The notes below the pieces were generated by a model. That model did not search any database. It was not told where the DNA came from and saw only the letters and a program-made list of their open reading frames with translations. 64,000 nt of DNA from Diploscapter coronatus (lineage: Eukaryota; Nematoda; Chromadorea; Rhabditida; Rhabditidae): positions 71,811,249-71,875,248 of the forward strand of contig OZ038423.1 in the NCBI GenBank assembly GCA_964036155.1, read 5' to 3'. Both the position numbers and the translations under genes were made by a program. Each line of letters opens with the position of its first letter. Position 1 is the first letter of the stretch. Shown here one piece after another: positions 23,065 through 36,600 of the stretch.

Positions 23065-26000
23065 CTAGCACTCGGTCGTGTAGATGCTCTTCCTGGAGAA
23101 GGTCTGAGGGTTTATCGCCGAAACTGCTTCCAAGATAGGTTTCATCAGGCTAAAAATTCAAATATTGATCAAAGCTCACTAAAAATATCGATCCTTGAAG
23201 TGGAAGGTAATTTCTTGAAAATTTATGAGAAAAATGACTTACTTGACTTTGACCCGCTCGCCGACCCTGGCCCTGCTCCTGCCCATGGTCTTGCGCGTGA
23301 CGAACAGCTCGAGTGGCATCAGGATGAACGACTCCGAGGTGTTCGACGCGTTGTCGATCACCGACACTGCGGTGAGGGGCTGAAAATCAATAATTTGAAA
23401 ATTTGATCATCTTCCATATCGTGCTTGTCGCTAGAAAGAGCGTGCGCTCCAATGCGAAATGAGTGCTTTTCCTTCTTTCTTCTTTCTCCCCAATAACAGA
23501 TGAAAGAAGAGATAACATCCATTTCTCATTGGAGCGCGCTCTTTCCAGCGGCGAGCACGATAATAATTTTAGCCTTTTATAGAGATCTTCAATTTTTGGA
23601 AGCCGATGTTTTACGTCATTTTTAACTCGATTCTTAAAAATAACCATCTTGACATTGATTTTGAAAATAAGGAAATAGAGAGTTGAAAAAAGGAAAATTA
23701 TGATAAAATAAAAATGAATTTACAATCATTTCCGGCTGATCGGTGGCCCTGAGCAGTGCGTCCTGACTGTCGACCATCTCGCGCCAGAAAATCACCTTCT
23801 TGCGACAGTCCATCAGGTTTACCTGCACTTTTTAGTTTTACATTTCTTTCCGAGTTTTAAAAATATATTCTTTGCAATTTTTTCGTTTTTTTGCAAAATT
23901 TCTCAACTTCTACATTTTCGATGATTCCTTCAAGGTTATTTTTTTAGGATTTTAAAATTTACCTGAACCGTGCAGTCGTTGAAGATCATGCAAAGGTATT
24001 TTCCGGAGATCAATGAATGGAAGATCAAATATGGTGATGCCGAATTGGGTGGACAAGGGCTGGAGTTGCCTGGCTGATGCGGAGACAGAGAGGCATGAGG
24101 CGAGTGGGTCGTGGAAGACGTTGCAGTGGACGCGCCGTCCGAGTCGAGTCGTTGCGAAGGACCGCACCCGTTCGTCGCCAACTCCTTCTCCATGTACTCG
24201 TCGTAACTCAACAGGATCTGGAAATTTAAACTAAGTTAAATTGTTTAAAATGAAATATACTAAATTATTATGACTTGACAAAGAATGGCAAATTTCTTAT
24301 GAAAGGAAAGAACAGTTTTATGGTTTGAAAAATTAGTCAAAATCTATCAACCTTGTACTGATTGAGCAGTGCTTGGTCGTTGTTCAGCGTCTCCAACTTT
24401 TTGACGTGCAGAGTTGAGAACGGCGAGCTCACGTGGGTCACGTAGTTCGAGCCTTTCCTAGAATTAAAAAGTAAGCAATCAATACTTTAACTTCAAAAAA
24501 ATCATTCAAATTTTCACAAATCCAAAGTTTTCTTCACAAAAATAATGAATTTGACAAATTTTCATTTTTTTCCGAAGATATAAGATGACACGTTTTCTTA
24601 AAATTAAACCTTTTCATAAAAATTCTAGTATGTGACATTTTACGAAAAAAAAACTCACATATAACTGAGCGACGAGCCCTCGTTGAACTTGACGCAGACG
24701 GTGCCGTCGAGCAGTTTGCAGGAAAAACCGCGCCGATTCGAGTAGTCCACCCACTTCGAGACGAACAAATGAGGGGGCTGCCCGTATTCTGCCACCAGTT
24801 TGCCGTCTGGAAATCAATAGCTTTAAAATCGATAATTTTAAAAATGAGGGGAAATCTGAAATTAAGGTTCCAAAAATTGGGTCTAATCTATTTTTCAGCA
24901 TATTTCAACTAAGTAAATTTGGGATTGCTCATTTTCATTCGAATGTTTAATGCAAAAGTCAATTCAAATGTTGACTCGCCCGAAAAGTAGAATCTTACAC
25001 GGAATTTTTAAGAGTTCGGAAAAATGTTTTAAAGAATCAATAAATTCTTGAACTCACTCAAGAACGAATTAACGTCATGGAGAATCTGATGGAGGGCGTG
25101 ATCCATGGTGGCCATTCGCGACATGTCTGTCTCTGAGCCGAAACCGGAGTCCTGCGAACGGGCTGTGAAGAGGCGGCCGGACTGAAAATTCAAAAAATTG
25201 CAAGATCTCTGAATTAGAAAAGAAAGTTTTTCTTCAATTTCTTAATCGAGGTCTAGCATCGCATTAAAAGAATTTCTTCTTCAAATTCGAAAATTCGGGA
25301 TTCTTTGGCAAGTTAAAATCTTGTCTATAATTCTCATCAACATACTTATTATCTTGAAGATTCAATTTTAGTCCTTAATTTCGAAGTTCTCACCCCCGTG
25401 TCGGGATTTCCTGCGAGCAAGTTATTGGGAGTCCCCCTGCCGCCTGGATTTCGCTCGTTCGCATATCCATTGACTGCCTGTCGAATGTCGATGCTGCTCT
25501 TGGGCCTGAGTGCCCTCTGCCTGTGTTGTCGCGTCTTGGCGACGGGAATCCAGCCAGCCCTTTCCTGGACGCTCTCTCCATTCATTCCATTCATTACGGC
25601 CATAGTAATGCGTCTCTCGTACGGCAACTCCTCATCGCCAATCTGCATGCCCATTACGTTTTCCAGACAGGGGAGGTCCATCTGCAATTTTGTTCTAGAT
25701 AAAAAAAATCATGAAGTATTGCAAATTACACAAAATTTAGATGTTCAAGATTTACTTATAAGATCTTCAGACAGTAGATGGAGTAATTAAGACTTATCAT
25801 AAATGCAACGACTTTACATATTTTCCAAAATGTAACAGCTATGACTTTTTCTGAGGGAAGAAACTTCGAGAATTATTCTTTCAGAGATTTAGGTCAGGCA
25901 TCTCTATAGACGGAAATCGATTTTCCATGTTTTTGAAAAAAAAAATGTTCAAATAAAATTCTCCTACCATATCGCCCATGGGCACGGACCAGTTTCCTCC

Positions 26001-29000
26001 CAGCGGCATGTCCACGTGCTCGTGGCGGATGTCGTTGACACTCTTCGTCCTGCTCATATTCTGGTACTGCACCATCCAGGCATGGTAGAAGAGCTGGTTG
26101 ACAGTCGGACGCAGAATTGGGTCGGGCTCGAGGCAACTATAATTTTTTCCCTTTCATATTTCATCATTCTCGAATTTTCCCAAAATTTTCTCATTTTTAC
26201 AAGGCGAATTGATAGATTTTATCGTTCTTTCAAATTTAGCTATTTTTACATAAATTTGGAAAACTCCACTTACTTGGCGATAAAGTTCCTCGCCGTCTTG
26301 GAGATGTAGGGATGCTTGTGGAAGGAGTAGTCGTTCTGCCTGATCCGCTTGTATGTGTTCTCCAGGTGGTCTGTTTCGAAGGGCGGCCTAAAAAATTCAC
26401 CTATTAAAAACGGTTAATTTAATCCTAGATTTGGCAGGTTTATTTTCATCAAATTCTAAATTTTACTTGAGTGCTATTTTGTAAATCTGAATGAAGATGA
26501 GTCAATGTTTCGTGATTTAGAATTTCCAGAAAAATCGATTCTAGATTGAAATTTTCAAAAAAAAATTACTTGGTAGTGAGCATGCAGAAGAGCATGCAGC
26601 CCAGAGCCCATACTTCGCTTTTCTCCGAGTGGCCTTTCTTGTTCAGGATCTAAAAATTAAGTAAATCACCATTTTCGAAGTTGAACGAAATTCCAAAATG
26701 AAGACAAATCAAAAATTTCCAACCTCAGGCGCCAAATAATTCGGCGTGCCGGAAAAGCTGTGTGGGTTGGCTTGCTCCATTTCGATTGCGAGTCCGAAGT
26801 CGCCCAGACGCACCCCGCCATTTTTCCCTGAAAAGTTAGCGTTTGTTATGTAAATCAAAAATTTCAGCCATTCATGATTTTGTTTAAAAATGATTCTTTA
26901 ATCAAATTTACCGATGAACACATTTCCAGGCTTCAGGTCTCTGTGGAGAATCCTCTTGGCCAACAGGTACTGCACCGCCGACAATATTTCCCGCATGTAG
27001 GCTGCGCTGATCACTTCCGGTAGGCCTCCTGAAACTCCAATTATCTTATTTTTATCTTTTTCTCATAATTTATCCTATAAATTATTGTTATTCAAACGTT
27101 TCAAAGCATTTTCCCTTATCCCAATTCTCATGTCCTGATGAAACTTTCAATCGACAAATATCAGACTAATCCGGGTGAATGGGATTAACAATATGCAGCG
27201 CCAGAGAAGACTTGGAATTTCGCGAGATTTCCCTTGATCTTTCACTATTTCATGAATCTTGTCAGTGTTATCCTGTATTTCTCAGATAGTGTCAAACATA
27301 ACTCTCAAACCTTATCCTTTCTTTAAATTTGCATTTCAGTTTAGTTCAGACCACAAGTATAACTTCTTCACTTCTAATCAATCCTTCAAACAATTTCCCA
27401 TTTCTCATTTGTCGAGAAAATCGATATGCAAAACAAACCGAATCGTACAAAGGAGATAGAGAACGTTCATTTGGAGCAGAAAAGGGGAAAAAGAAAGAAG
27501 AAAGACAATCAGCAAACATCGACAAATAGACCCCTTTATTCTGCAAAGGCCGTGAAAAGGCAGACAAATTTGGGGGATAAAGGAAAATTTGATTGATGGA
27601 TTTGATACATCCCTGATATGACAAATATGAGATATCATACCCTCTTATCTCTTTCCTTTGTGATCCAAAAGCCAAATCGAGCTTTTATTGACCAAACAAT
27701 CAATTCTTCGAAAAATTTCGGAAGCCAAATAACAACAAATGTTTCCCTAATTTCCTGTAGTTTGATAAGCATAACTCCCAAAAAGCGCCCAATAAAATCA
27801 ATAGCTACCTAAAACGTGAACATTATTAATGCGCGCTGTAACCCGTACTTCTTGATTTAATCTACATTATTCGGCATAAAAGAGGGAAAGTTCGGATTAG
27901 CCTAATGCCGATTATCAAAGTTACTAAAGTGAGTGGGCTAATGTGGTTGTAACTTTTTATCCCATCATATTTGTCAGTCATAAAAACTTCACAATCTAAA
28001 CTGTTTGCATGTAAAAATCATTAGAAAAAATTCATAGTATGATTTTTCCACCTAAAACCTACAAATTTTGCAAAATTTCAATAATTGCACCGGAAAAATT
28101 GATTTTTTTTTCAAATTCCGCCTCTGTCAAAATAATATGATGCGTTCCCTTTTCTATGCTTTCCGACTTATTGATATGACCTTGCAACTCGTTCATTCTG
28201 AATGCAGATGCGAGGACCTTTGCATGCGTGGGGCTATGTTTGTGCTGCCTCTAATCTTTCCCTCCTATTCCCACTTTCGTTCCCAAACGTTCCCATTTAT
28301 TCCTACCCATTTTCCCCTCGTTTCCTCTTAATTTTCCCCTCCACCCCCGAATAATAACGAGAGATAAAAGACTATTTTTCCCTCTCATCAGAACCGTTCA
28401 TTATATGGGCCACTCTACCTTCATTTCTAAAGACAGAAAGATTAATGACTTCCCCCTCACTCTCATCTTCTCTCAATTCCTATTCCTAATGCGCTAAAAG
28501 TCGCACATCGTCTCCATAAACGAAGGCGAAGATAACAATTGAGACGAATCCCCGAAAATTCGTGATCGATTTAACGCGAATTTTGAAGGTCGAATGTAGT
28601 AAAAGATAGGTTAAAGAAAGGTTTTAGTGAAATCTGATTTCAGAAATTCGTATTCCGGCTTCAAAAATTCGGAATTTCAAACCTCGAATAGATTTGTATG
28701 AAAATAAGAAACCCACTTCCTTCGGACCGATTGACGAGGCAGAGGAGCGTTTCGTCGCGACACAGCTCCATGAGTAGGAAGAAGTGCCGCTCGTCCTCAA
28801 ACGACTTGTACAGCTTCACAATGTTCGGGTGGTCCGTGTGGCTCAAATTCCAGCGTTTTCAATCACTCATAAATCTTCGCAAGTAATTTTAAAAGAGCAT
28901 GAATCAGAATGTAAACGACGAGCTTCCATACAGAGAAGTTGAGCATTTTATAAAATTCGTGCTAATTTTCAAAGATCGTTTTGAAAGGCACAATCCGAAA

Positions 29001-30645
29001 AGTAATGAAAAGGGAAAAATGTGCACTTGTTTCGAAACTTTTTTAGTGTTTATTTACCCGTGCAACCGAATTTCCCTGTAGATCTTGGACAGGGAGACGT
29101 CTTTGACGCGCGTCTTGTCGATGATTTTCATCGCGAAGTCGAAGTCCCGCTCGCACGGTCGCGTTCGCACGCTGTAGCACTCTGCGAAGCCTCCCTGAAA
29201 ATGATAGATTTGTGTTTTGTTAATTTTTAAAGGTAACTTTTGAACTTCTTAATCTCAATTATTATTTTTCCTCAAGCGTTTTTGATCTTTCATTTTCTTA
29301 ACTTTGTTTTCATTTGAATCTCCATTGTCAAATATCATCATGGTTTTCCTCTGTTGGCAATGGAACACCCCTGTGCATCGTTATTCACCGAGGCCCATTC
29401 ATTTTTTCATTTTTTTTGCATTTTTGCAATCGAATATCTATGTCTTTTTCATGCCTTTCCTGATTCGCTCACTCTTTCCTATTCAAAAACAGGAACTGGT
29501 TTGGCTGACAGATAGAACACAGAACACTGAATGGCAATGGTAAGAGCACAACAGTGACTCAATCAGAAGAATTATTGAAATTTGAAATGCAGAGTTTGAA
29601 GCCAAAAATGGATAAATTAAAAAAAAAATCTATAATAAAATTCCTATAATCACCATTTTTAAATGTTTATTGCCAAATGACTATTAGAAAAGTGAGGAAA
29701 TGGAGAATTTTACGAATTTTCAATCTTTCCATAAAATTTGGCATGAGATAAGCCATATGACAAAATTGCCAATAACCAAAATCGTCTAGATTTCCATCGG
29801 AACAAATGACCTTGGGCAAAACTGAATGAACCTGCTTCCTCCCCACACGCAATCAGCCATGTTCCCTTTCATTTCCAAAACCCCATTCGCCTTCTTTATT
29901 AGCCTGAGAAAACAGCCCAATATCAGAGAAAGCAAATGTGAAATCAAGAACACGCGCACATACAGTTTTACGATGCTTCTTCCATTCGTTATTATCAGAA
30001 AAAAAATCATATTTTTCAAGTTATTTTGAAAAGAAACCTGGTGTTACAACTCAGATAATTCTTTAAAAAATAAGACAATTCATGATTCTTGATACGCGAA
30101 TTTCTCAAGTTTTTTTTCTGCAAAAACCTAATTTTAACGTACCTTTCCCAGAAACTTGGTGATAAAGTACTCATCCCTGGCTGGCGAGACGATGACGTTG
30201 CCTGAAACCAGCTTCATATAGTTTTTAATACTGCTTTAAAATTAACCTTGGGATTAAAATGTTAATGAATCCTAAAATTTTAATCCCCAAGCTAATTTTT
30301 TCTGAATGTGATACGGCCATTCGCAAAAAAAAATATTCCAACGTACAAGTGATAGGATGGAATTGGTAGGAAAATTTGCTCTTCATTTCTCTCTGGAATA
30401 TCTTTCCAGAATTGTCGTACGATACCTGGTCGCCAGTATATCTCTGGGCTGTGGTAGATGGGCGGCGCGTGCAAATGGTTGAGCATGACGGGCATGGGCA
30501 TCGGCATGGGCATTGGAAGGACGGGTAGAGGCAGTGGGTGGAGTGAATGGTGCTCGACGTCCGAACCGACCAGGTCATTGATGCTCACATCAGGGTGGTG
30601 GTTGTTCGACTTCATGTAGTTGCATTCCAGCAGCAGCCGACTCAT
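23065..30645 (-). CDS. plk: Polo-like serine/threonine kinase (788 aa)
   Basis: Cell-cycle kinase of the Polo family. Seventeen minus-strand exons join in phase: 30645-30426, 30201-30143, 29194-29058, 28841-28717, 27028-26912, 26827-26724, 26649-26570, 26387-26274, 26136-25968, 25681-25394, 25181-25058, 24806-24659, 24457-24352, 24217-23963, 23822-23724, 23379-23243, 23149-23065. Kinase domain near 84-340: Polo-type loop GKGGFAEC (92-99), K116, E134, HRD 209-211, DFG 229-231, APE 252-254. The activation-loop Thr of PLK1 is Ser here (S243 in HSFSGTPNYLAPE). Polo box 1 near 526-597 keeps KWVDYS (W531). Polo box 2 is near 645-715. Its D-H-x-K pincer reads D687-C688-R689-K690, so the pincer His is Cys. 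A Ser/His/Pro-rich linker of about 40 residues separates the boxes. The N terminus carries an MP repeat. Upstream coding exons are possible because the frame stays open to the acceptor at 30666. Confidence 0.92.
23418..23561. repeat. Long imperfect inverted repeat in PLK intron 15
   Basis: The 44-base left arm at 23418-23461 is matched by the reverse complement of 23520-23561 with a 2-base indel and about four mismatches, some of them G-U compatible in RNA. The loop itself can extend the stem through TCTTCTTTC with GAAAGAAGA. The intron runs 23380-23723. The transcript could fold into a hairpin of about 145 nt. It could be a MITE or a small-RNA precursor. Confidence 0.85.
27029..28716 (-). 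other. Large PLK intron 4
   Basis: A 1.69 kb intron inside the kinase domain (donor GTGGGT, acceptor TTTCAG). It is bounded by exons that join in frame as SEG-R-GLPEV. Pyrimidine-rich in 28.2-28.5 kb. No nested gene supported. Confidence 0.8.
29195..30142 (-). other. Large PLK intron 2
   Basis: A 948-base intron splitting the glycine-rich loop (GK|GGF). AT-rich, with no exon-like segment seen. Confidence 0.8.
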
Positions 30646-30666
30646 CTTGCACCGCACTGCAGCCTC

Positions 30667-33600
30667 TGGAAAACAAAATCATGAAAAGTCTAGGCAATTT
30701 TGGAAAACTTGACAGAAACTCTGGAGAAAATTGAAAATTCGAGAAAAGTGGCAGAGAAAATGGAGAAATGAGAAAAATGTCAAGAAAAATGAAGTCAATG
30801 ATTTTACGCGCTTCCACGAACACTTGCTATTTTTCATTTTTTTTTTATTTTAGTCAAATTTTTATTTGTTTGAAGAAGTTCATGATTCTGTACAAAAAAA
30901 TCTATACAGAATCACGAAAATTAATGATTTTATTTTTACGTTGTTTTTATTCGTGAAATTCTTACCTTTTTATTTCTCGTCAAGTAGTCTGAATAATTTA
31001 GTCAGGGGATAGGCTGTTGTCTGGATGCAACCCCAGCGGTTGCTGACGAATTTTGACGATCGTACGGCCTGATTTCGGCGGCTGAATGTCGCAGAAGCAC
31101 AAAGCCTGTAAGTCAGGTGATTTTCGGATGCACCAACTTTCGCTCTTTTGAATTCAAAACTATTTTTTACGATTGAATGCAACGATTTTCGAATGCTCAA
31201 CAATCGGAAATGGTGATAAACAAACAGCAAAGAAGGACAGTCAGAAGAAGGTATCTGCATAAAAGGACTACTTTTTAGAAAAGGGTCTGCGGCTGTTGCT
31301 AAAAATGGGGAAGATGAATAAGAAATGATGCAAGGCCCAAGGCATGATGCTGAGGCGCGCTGTGTTCTGTCGGAGCCGCACGAGAAGGGAAGAGAACGGA
31401 ATACAAACACTCGTAAATGCGGATGAATCACATTCTGCATGAAGAACGAACGAAAGGGAAGAAAAGGAGCGAGATGGAATAGTCTAATGAAGAGGATGGA
31501 GAAAAGGCGAAGGGGACCCGCCGCGGACGCCAAAATAGTCAATAATCAATTAGACAGATGATGCGATGAAACGGAGCAAGCAGCTACTGGAGACACGAAA
31601 ACAGAACTCGGCAAATAAACCGAGAGTCAATGATTAAAGTAGAGATACTGACAGACAGACAGCCAGTTCTACTCTTTGCTGCATACTCACTCCCTGTGAG
31701 CAGCTCCTTATAGTTTTACGCTCACTTTTTCCGCTCAACCCCTACAATCTAGGGCTGATCCTCTTGTACACCCAAAAAAGTAAAGTACAATCTCAAAGTC
31801 TTTCTCTATGACTCTCGAGAGAAGGAATTATACGAGTGGTGTCAATAAGGAAAGAAGGACACATCTTCTTCGAGCAGCACTTGTGAGATTTACTGAGATT
31901 TTTACGGTACATTCAAAAGATCGCACCAAATTATGGGCTGGAGCTTCCAACTGTTCGCATGAAGCGTGACTCAAAATGAGTCGTTGATTGCTGTTTCTGC
32001 TCTTGGCTCGTGTTTCTGTGTCTGTTCATCAGTCTCCAGGCGCGCAGTAATCGGAGATGCCACTCACTTTTCTGGCTGTCGAAAGACAAAGCCACAGGTG
32101 TGACAAAAAGTGAACAAACAAGGGATCGAGACAATTAGGGGATGGAATTGAAATAGGCAATGGAGATTTTCGGAGACAAACTTCATCTTAAATCAAATTT
32201 CGTGGCATTGATACTGGTCATCAGTGTCATGAAGTCGGACCTATTGTCGATGTAGGGAGGATGAGAAATCCTCTAGAAGTACTCAAGAAACCGAATGACC
32301 AGCACGGCTGCGTACCATTTATTATTCGATTCGGAATCAAAGAATCTAGGCGCATATTGTTGACATTACACGCAAACTTATAACAAAGTTGTGTGCCGTT
32401 ATTCTCTTCGAGTAGTCCGACTAAAGAGGCTAAGAGACTCAGACTGACTATGTGAGATACCTAATAAATCTATGAATCTCAAAACGATTCATAAAACATT
32501 TATGGAGGCAAGTTTTACGGATGGGAAGGGGAGCTATTAAGGCATCATAAATGGAATCCGCCCGTAGATGACAATTTGTAGAGGAAATGATTGACAAAAA
32601 GTGAAGATAGGCGTAAAAAGCGGTAGCGCACAAAGTAGGTATCTGAAGTAGGAGTAGCCATTGGCATTGGAAAATAAGTAAGGGTAGAAATAGCCACCGC
32701 AATTCGAGCAAAAACTGCAGAAAGGCGGGAAACGAAGAAAGGGGAAAACTGCAGTAAGCAAGAAGGTGAACTAGGAGGTAAGAGAGTAGGAGAGGAAGAG
32801 AACCATGACACAGTTCGGTAAGTGGATCAACTCGGAAAAAATGAACCACAATCGAAGAAAACCAGTGAAAATAGACACTGCTTTCGCTTGGGTAGACGCT
32901 CAAATTTGGTGCACTAAAATGGGAAATGAATTTGGAATACTTGATAGTTTTGCTGGAAATGGGGATAAAAAATTGACTTCAGACGAATTATTCCAGAATT
33001 ACACACCCAGCTAGAACATCAGAATTGCAATGTACGTGAAAATGTGAGAAGGTTGAAGAAGATACTCTTAGGTAGGAAGGAACGAGATGCGTGAAGAAGT
33101 GAATCGCGAATGAATTAGGAATAGGGAGGGGAGGGAATGCCTAGAACTAGACAAGCAGATGGGGAAGAAATTAGGCATTTGCAATGACAAGAATGGAAGA
33201 CATGAGACATACAGACAGTGTGGGAGACAGATTGCCGCAGGGCTATCGATTGAGAATGTTGGGAATTGATATGAATATGATATGATACAAACATAACATT
33301 TCATTTTCTCAAATGATGTGATAAACAGTGGTGGATATCTGTGCTCAGAGCATAGACTGCGGGCAACTTGAGCTGCAGTTTGCTAACAATTGTCTGTCAG
33401 AAAACTTCCCGTGCCTGAGGTCAAATGTCACTCGCTCTGCAGCACGACCTGAGACAGCTTATTCGACACGAGAAACAAGGCAAATGGAAGAGGGTCAAGA
33501 CTGTAAGCAAAGCATTTTTGCTTCTGCTGCTTTTTGTTGTAATAAAATTCGAGAGAGACGTGCGAAAGTTTTCTTAGCGAAATGAACCATAAAACAACTC

Positions 33601-36600
33601 TTCGCGCGAAGGAAGCATCGAAATGAGAAGTGAATAATGATTTAATGGCAACAAATCACTCGATAAAAGAACTGCGGAAAATTCCGCCTGCTTTATGACT
33701 GGAAATGATGCAGAAATATCGGGGAAATTCGATGAGATTCATGAATTGATGGCGGAAAAATCGTTAAAATTGTCAACAAGATGGAACGTTTTTGAAGGAA
33801 AATTGGTGTGGTTTTTAGAAATTGGCTCTGAAAATAAGGTCCGCCAGCTGATAAGCGATTACTGGAGAAGTGTAAGGGAAAAAGAAAAGGAAGATGACTT
33901 TCCTGCAAAAGAGGAATATTATACGAGAAAATCGATCTGCGATACATACACAGAGATCAGGATACATTGAATAAAAATATAATGATTTGTGGCTACAGAC
34001 ACGTCGGCCGAAAGCAATATGTAACATTTCTCTCGCTTATCGCTCGAGGCTTCGCGTCAATAAAAGCCAACTGGGAAGAAATGAAACGAAATGGATTGGA
34101 AATGGTCAACACAGGTCTGGAATGAAATGGGAAAAAATGGTGGATGGATTACCGAGCCGATTGCAATCGGAAGCGAGGACAGAAGGAGAATGAGAGCGTG
34201 AGAATTTAGGACGAAAACGGAAGACGCGCTGAAAACACGCAGATTCATTCATCGGATAAGGTTGAAGCTGGAATTACAAGAATGGAAATTAGGTAAAAGT
34301 AGGGATGAAATCGATGCGATGGGGAATTCGATTGGATCGGGTCACTGTCAGGCTGATGATACGGAAAGGGCGACCGAGATTCCGCCCAGAAGGTGCGTCC
34401 TGGGGCTGACTATTGGAGAAGATCTAATCTAACGACACGCAAAACCAACAGAAAAAGTAGCCAGCGCACCCTCTAATGAGTCCAAAGATAAGAATCGTGT
34501 GGCAAATCGATGATGCAAACGAAGCATATAAGAAGCATCTAAAGGTGGAAATCAAGAGGAAATCACGGTCTAATTGGCTACAGGCATGGAAGGTTGGATG
34601 CGACGCGAAAAAGGCGAAATGCCAGTTGAACAGAATGGAAGAGGATGTGAGTGGACTGAGATAGAGACTGTCGAGTAAAGAAGAGGTGGAGAGAAGAGAC
34701 GGGTGGCTGTAACCCATATATGCATATATAGACATATAGATGCAAAGGAGGAAGAGAAGGAAAGGGCGAATAAAACAGACCAAAGAGAGAATGGTCAGTG
34801 AGCGGAGGGATCGAGAGAGTCAAAGAAGAAGAAAGAAATGCAAGGTCAGCAGCAGCAGCAGTCTGCAGTCCATGTGGACAGAAGAAGGTTCACGAGTTTG
34901 GGATATCGGATCATAGCGATTCTTGGAAGATGGGCCAAATCGAGTTACCTGATTTCAAATATCAAGTCAGAAAGTGCTGAAGAGTCTCTCTTGCCCTTGA
35001 ATTTTGAATCTAGACTTGAGGAATTCAAAGGCTTACGAGGAATAAGATATGAATCGCTTTGGATAGACAGCGTTTAGGAGCCTCGGATAGGTTTGGATGG
35101 GCAGCAGATAAGAACTATCGGGGTTCTGAGCTTGAAAATGGGTTAGAAAATTTTTAAACCATGCAGACTCTTCCAATATCGATTTACTCGAGCTAACACT
35201 TTAGCAACTGTCGACTTGATAATCGTAACGAGAAGGTCAGAGTTGACTTGACTGTCAAAAATCAATCAAATTTGCGAGTAGTCGGTGATGATGGTTGCTT
35301 GTAGGAGGCTATTGCTAACTCTTTTTCTTTTCACACTCCTTGCCTTCACCTTTTCGCTCCTCGCTATTTCTGCCCGTATCGGTCATTTCCAAAACTGCCC
35401 GTTCTCATATCGCTGCTCCTTCTTCCACCACATTTCCCTCTTCCTGTCCAACTTTTTCGTCCAAAAGAACGCCTTCCTTTCGAAAACTGACCGCAAATCG
35501 GCTAATAGCCTTCGAATGAGAATGATTGTGCGGACAGGCTGACGGACGGACAAGGGCATTGCTTTACGAATCGAAAAAGAGCTGTTATTTCCGCAGGTAT
35601 GGAAGAAATGAACAGAACAGATGAGTGACACAACACAGCCTGTATTCAGACAGGGGGAATGGGGACAACGCAAAATGAGTCATAGGAACCTGAGAAAGAT
35701 CTTTGCAAATTTAGCCCTGTCAAGGAACAATAGGGATAAATTTGCTATTTTTGCTGTGAATTTAGTAGGCCATAACTTGGAGATGAAATTTCGCATGTGT
35801 GCGTGCCGAAGACTCGTATAATCTGATTTTAAATCCTTTTGTTGTCCTCCCTCGCTTTTTGCAATATTCGAAAATTGACATTTTGACTCATTCCCGTTAT
35901 ACTTTATCTTTATCACTTGTGTACATATCATTCATAAAATACTCTCGAGACTCGATGACAAACAATTAACGAAACATCAACACTATTTTGCGGCCTGGAG
36001 AGAGCTGGAAATAGCCCGATGGACTTGTCTTTGATAACTGACTAGTCAGATTCGTTTTCTTAATCCACTGGTTCCTGACGGTTGAAGCTTTATGGGCAAT
36101 AGAAATGGGACGATGAAAATTGATTGAAAACAATGCAAATCGAAGTGAAATGCGACAGAAACAACAGCAGAAGAAATTCTTAGATTTGAATGGTTGGACG
36201 AGGAAAATTGTTAGTTTGATGATTGAGAATAAGATCGAAGTAGAGCAGCTTGGAGGCAGACGATCGAAAATGAATCGAAAAAGATGAAGAGAATGAGAAA
36301 ACGAACAGGACGGATAGGCCAGAACGATGCATAAATCGGAAAATGAACTGTAAAAATGATAATTAAATTTGAAATGGGCGATGAAATCCAGGCAAATAGT
36401 GGGTGAATCACCGTTTGGCGCGCTGCTTATCTATGCAAAAAGTGGAAGAATGGTTGGAGACAGGACATAATGAAGGAAGTTTAAAAATTGATGGTTCATC
36501 AGGATGAAAATTAGTCGAATGGGGAAGATTATTCAATTTTTGGTTGATGAAAGTTGAGAACTTGATAAGCTCCTAGAAAACCTTCTAATCGGAACAGAAA

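Noticed and set aside
30970..31542. A 190-codon minus-strand open frame
   Set aside because: Arises from the purine skew of the plus strand; low-complexity Ser/Phe/Leu peptide with no splice sites that connect it to PLK.
35285..35542. An 85-codon frame starting MMMVACRRLLLTLFLF, resembling a secreted protein
   Set aside because: Pyrimidine-rich composition alone produces hydrophobic N termini; no splice or conservation evidence visible.
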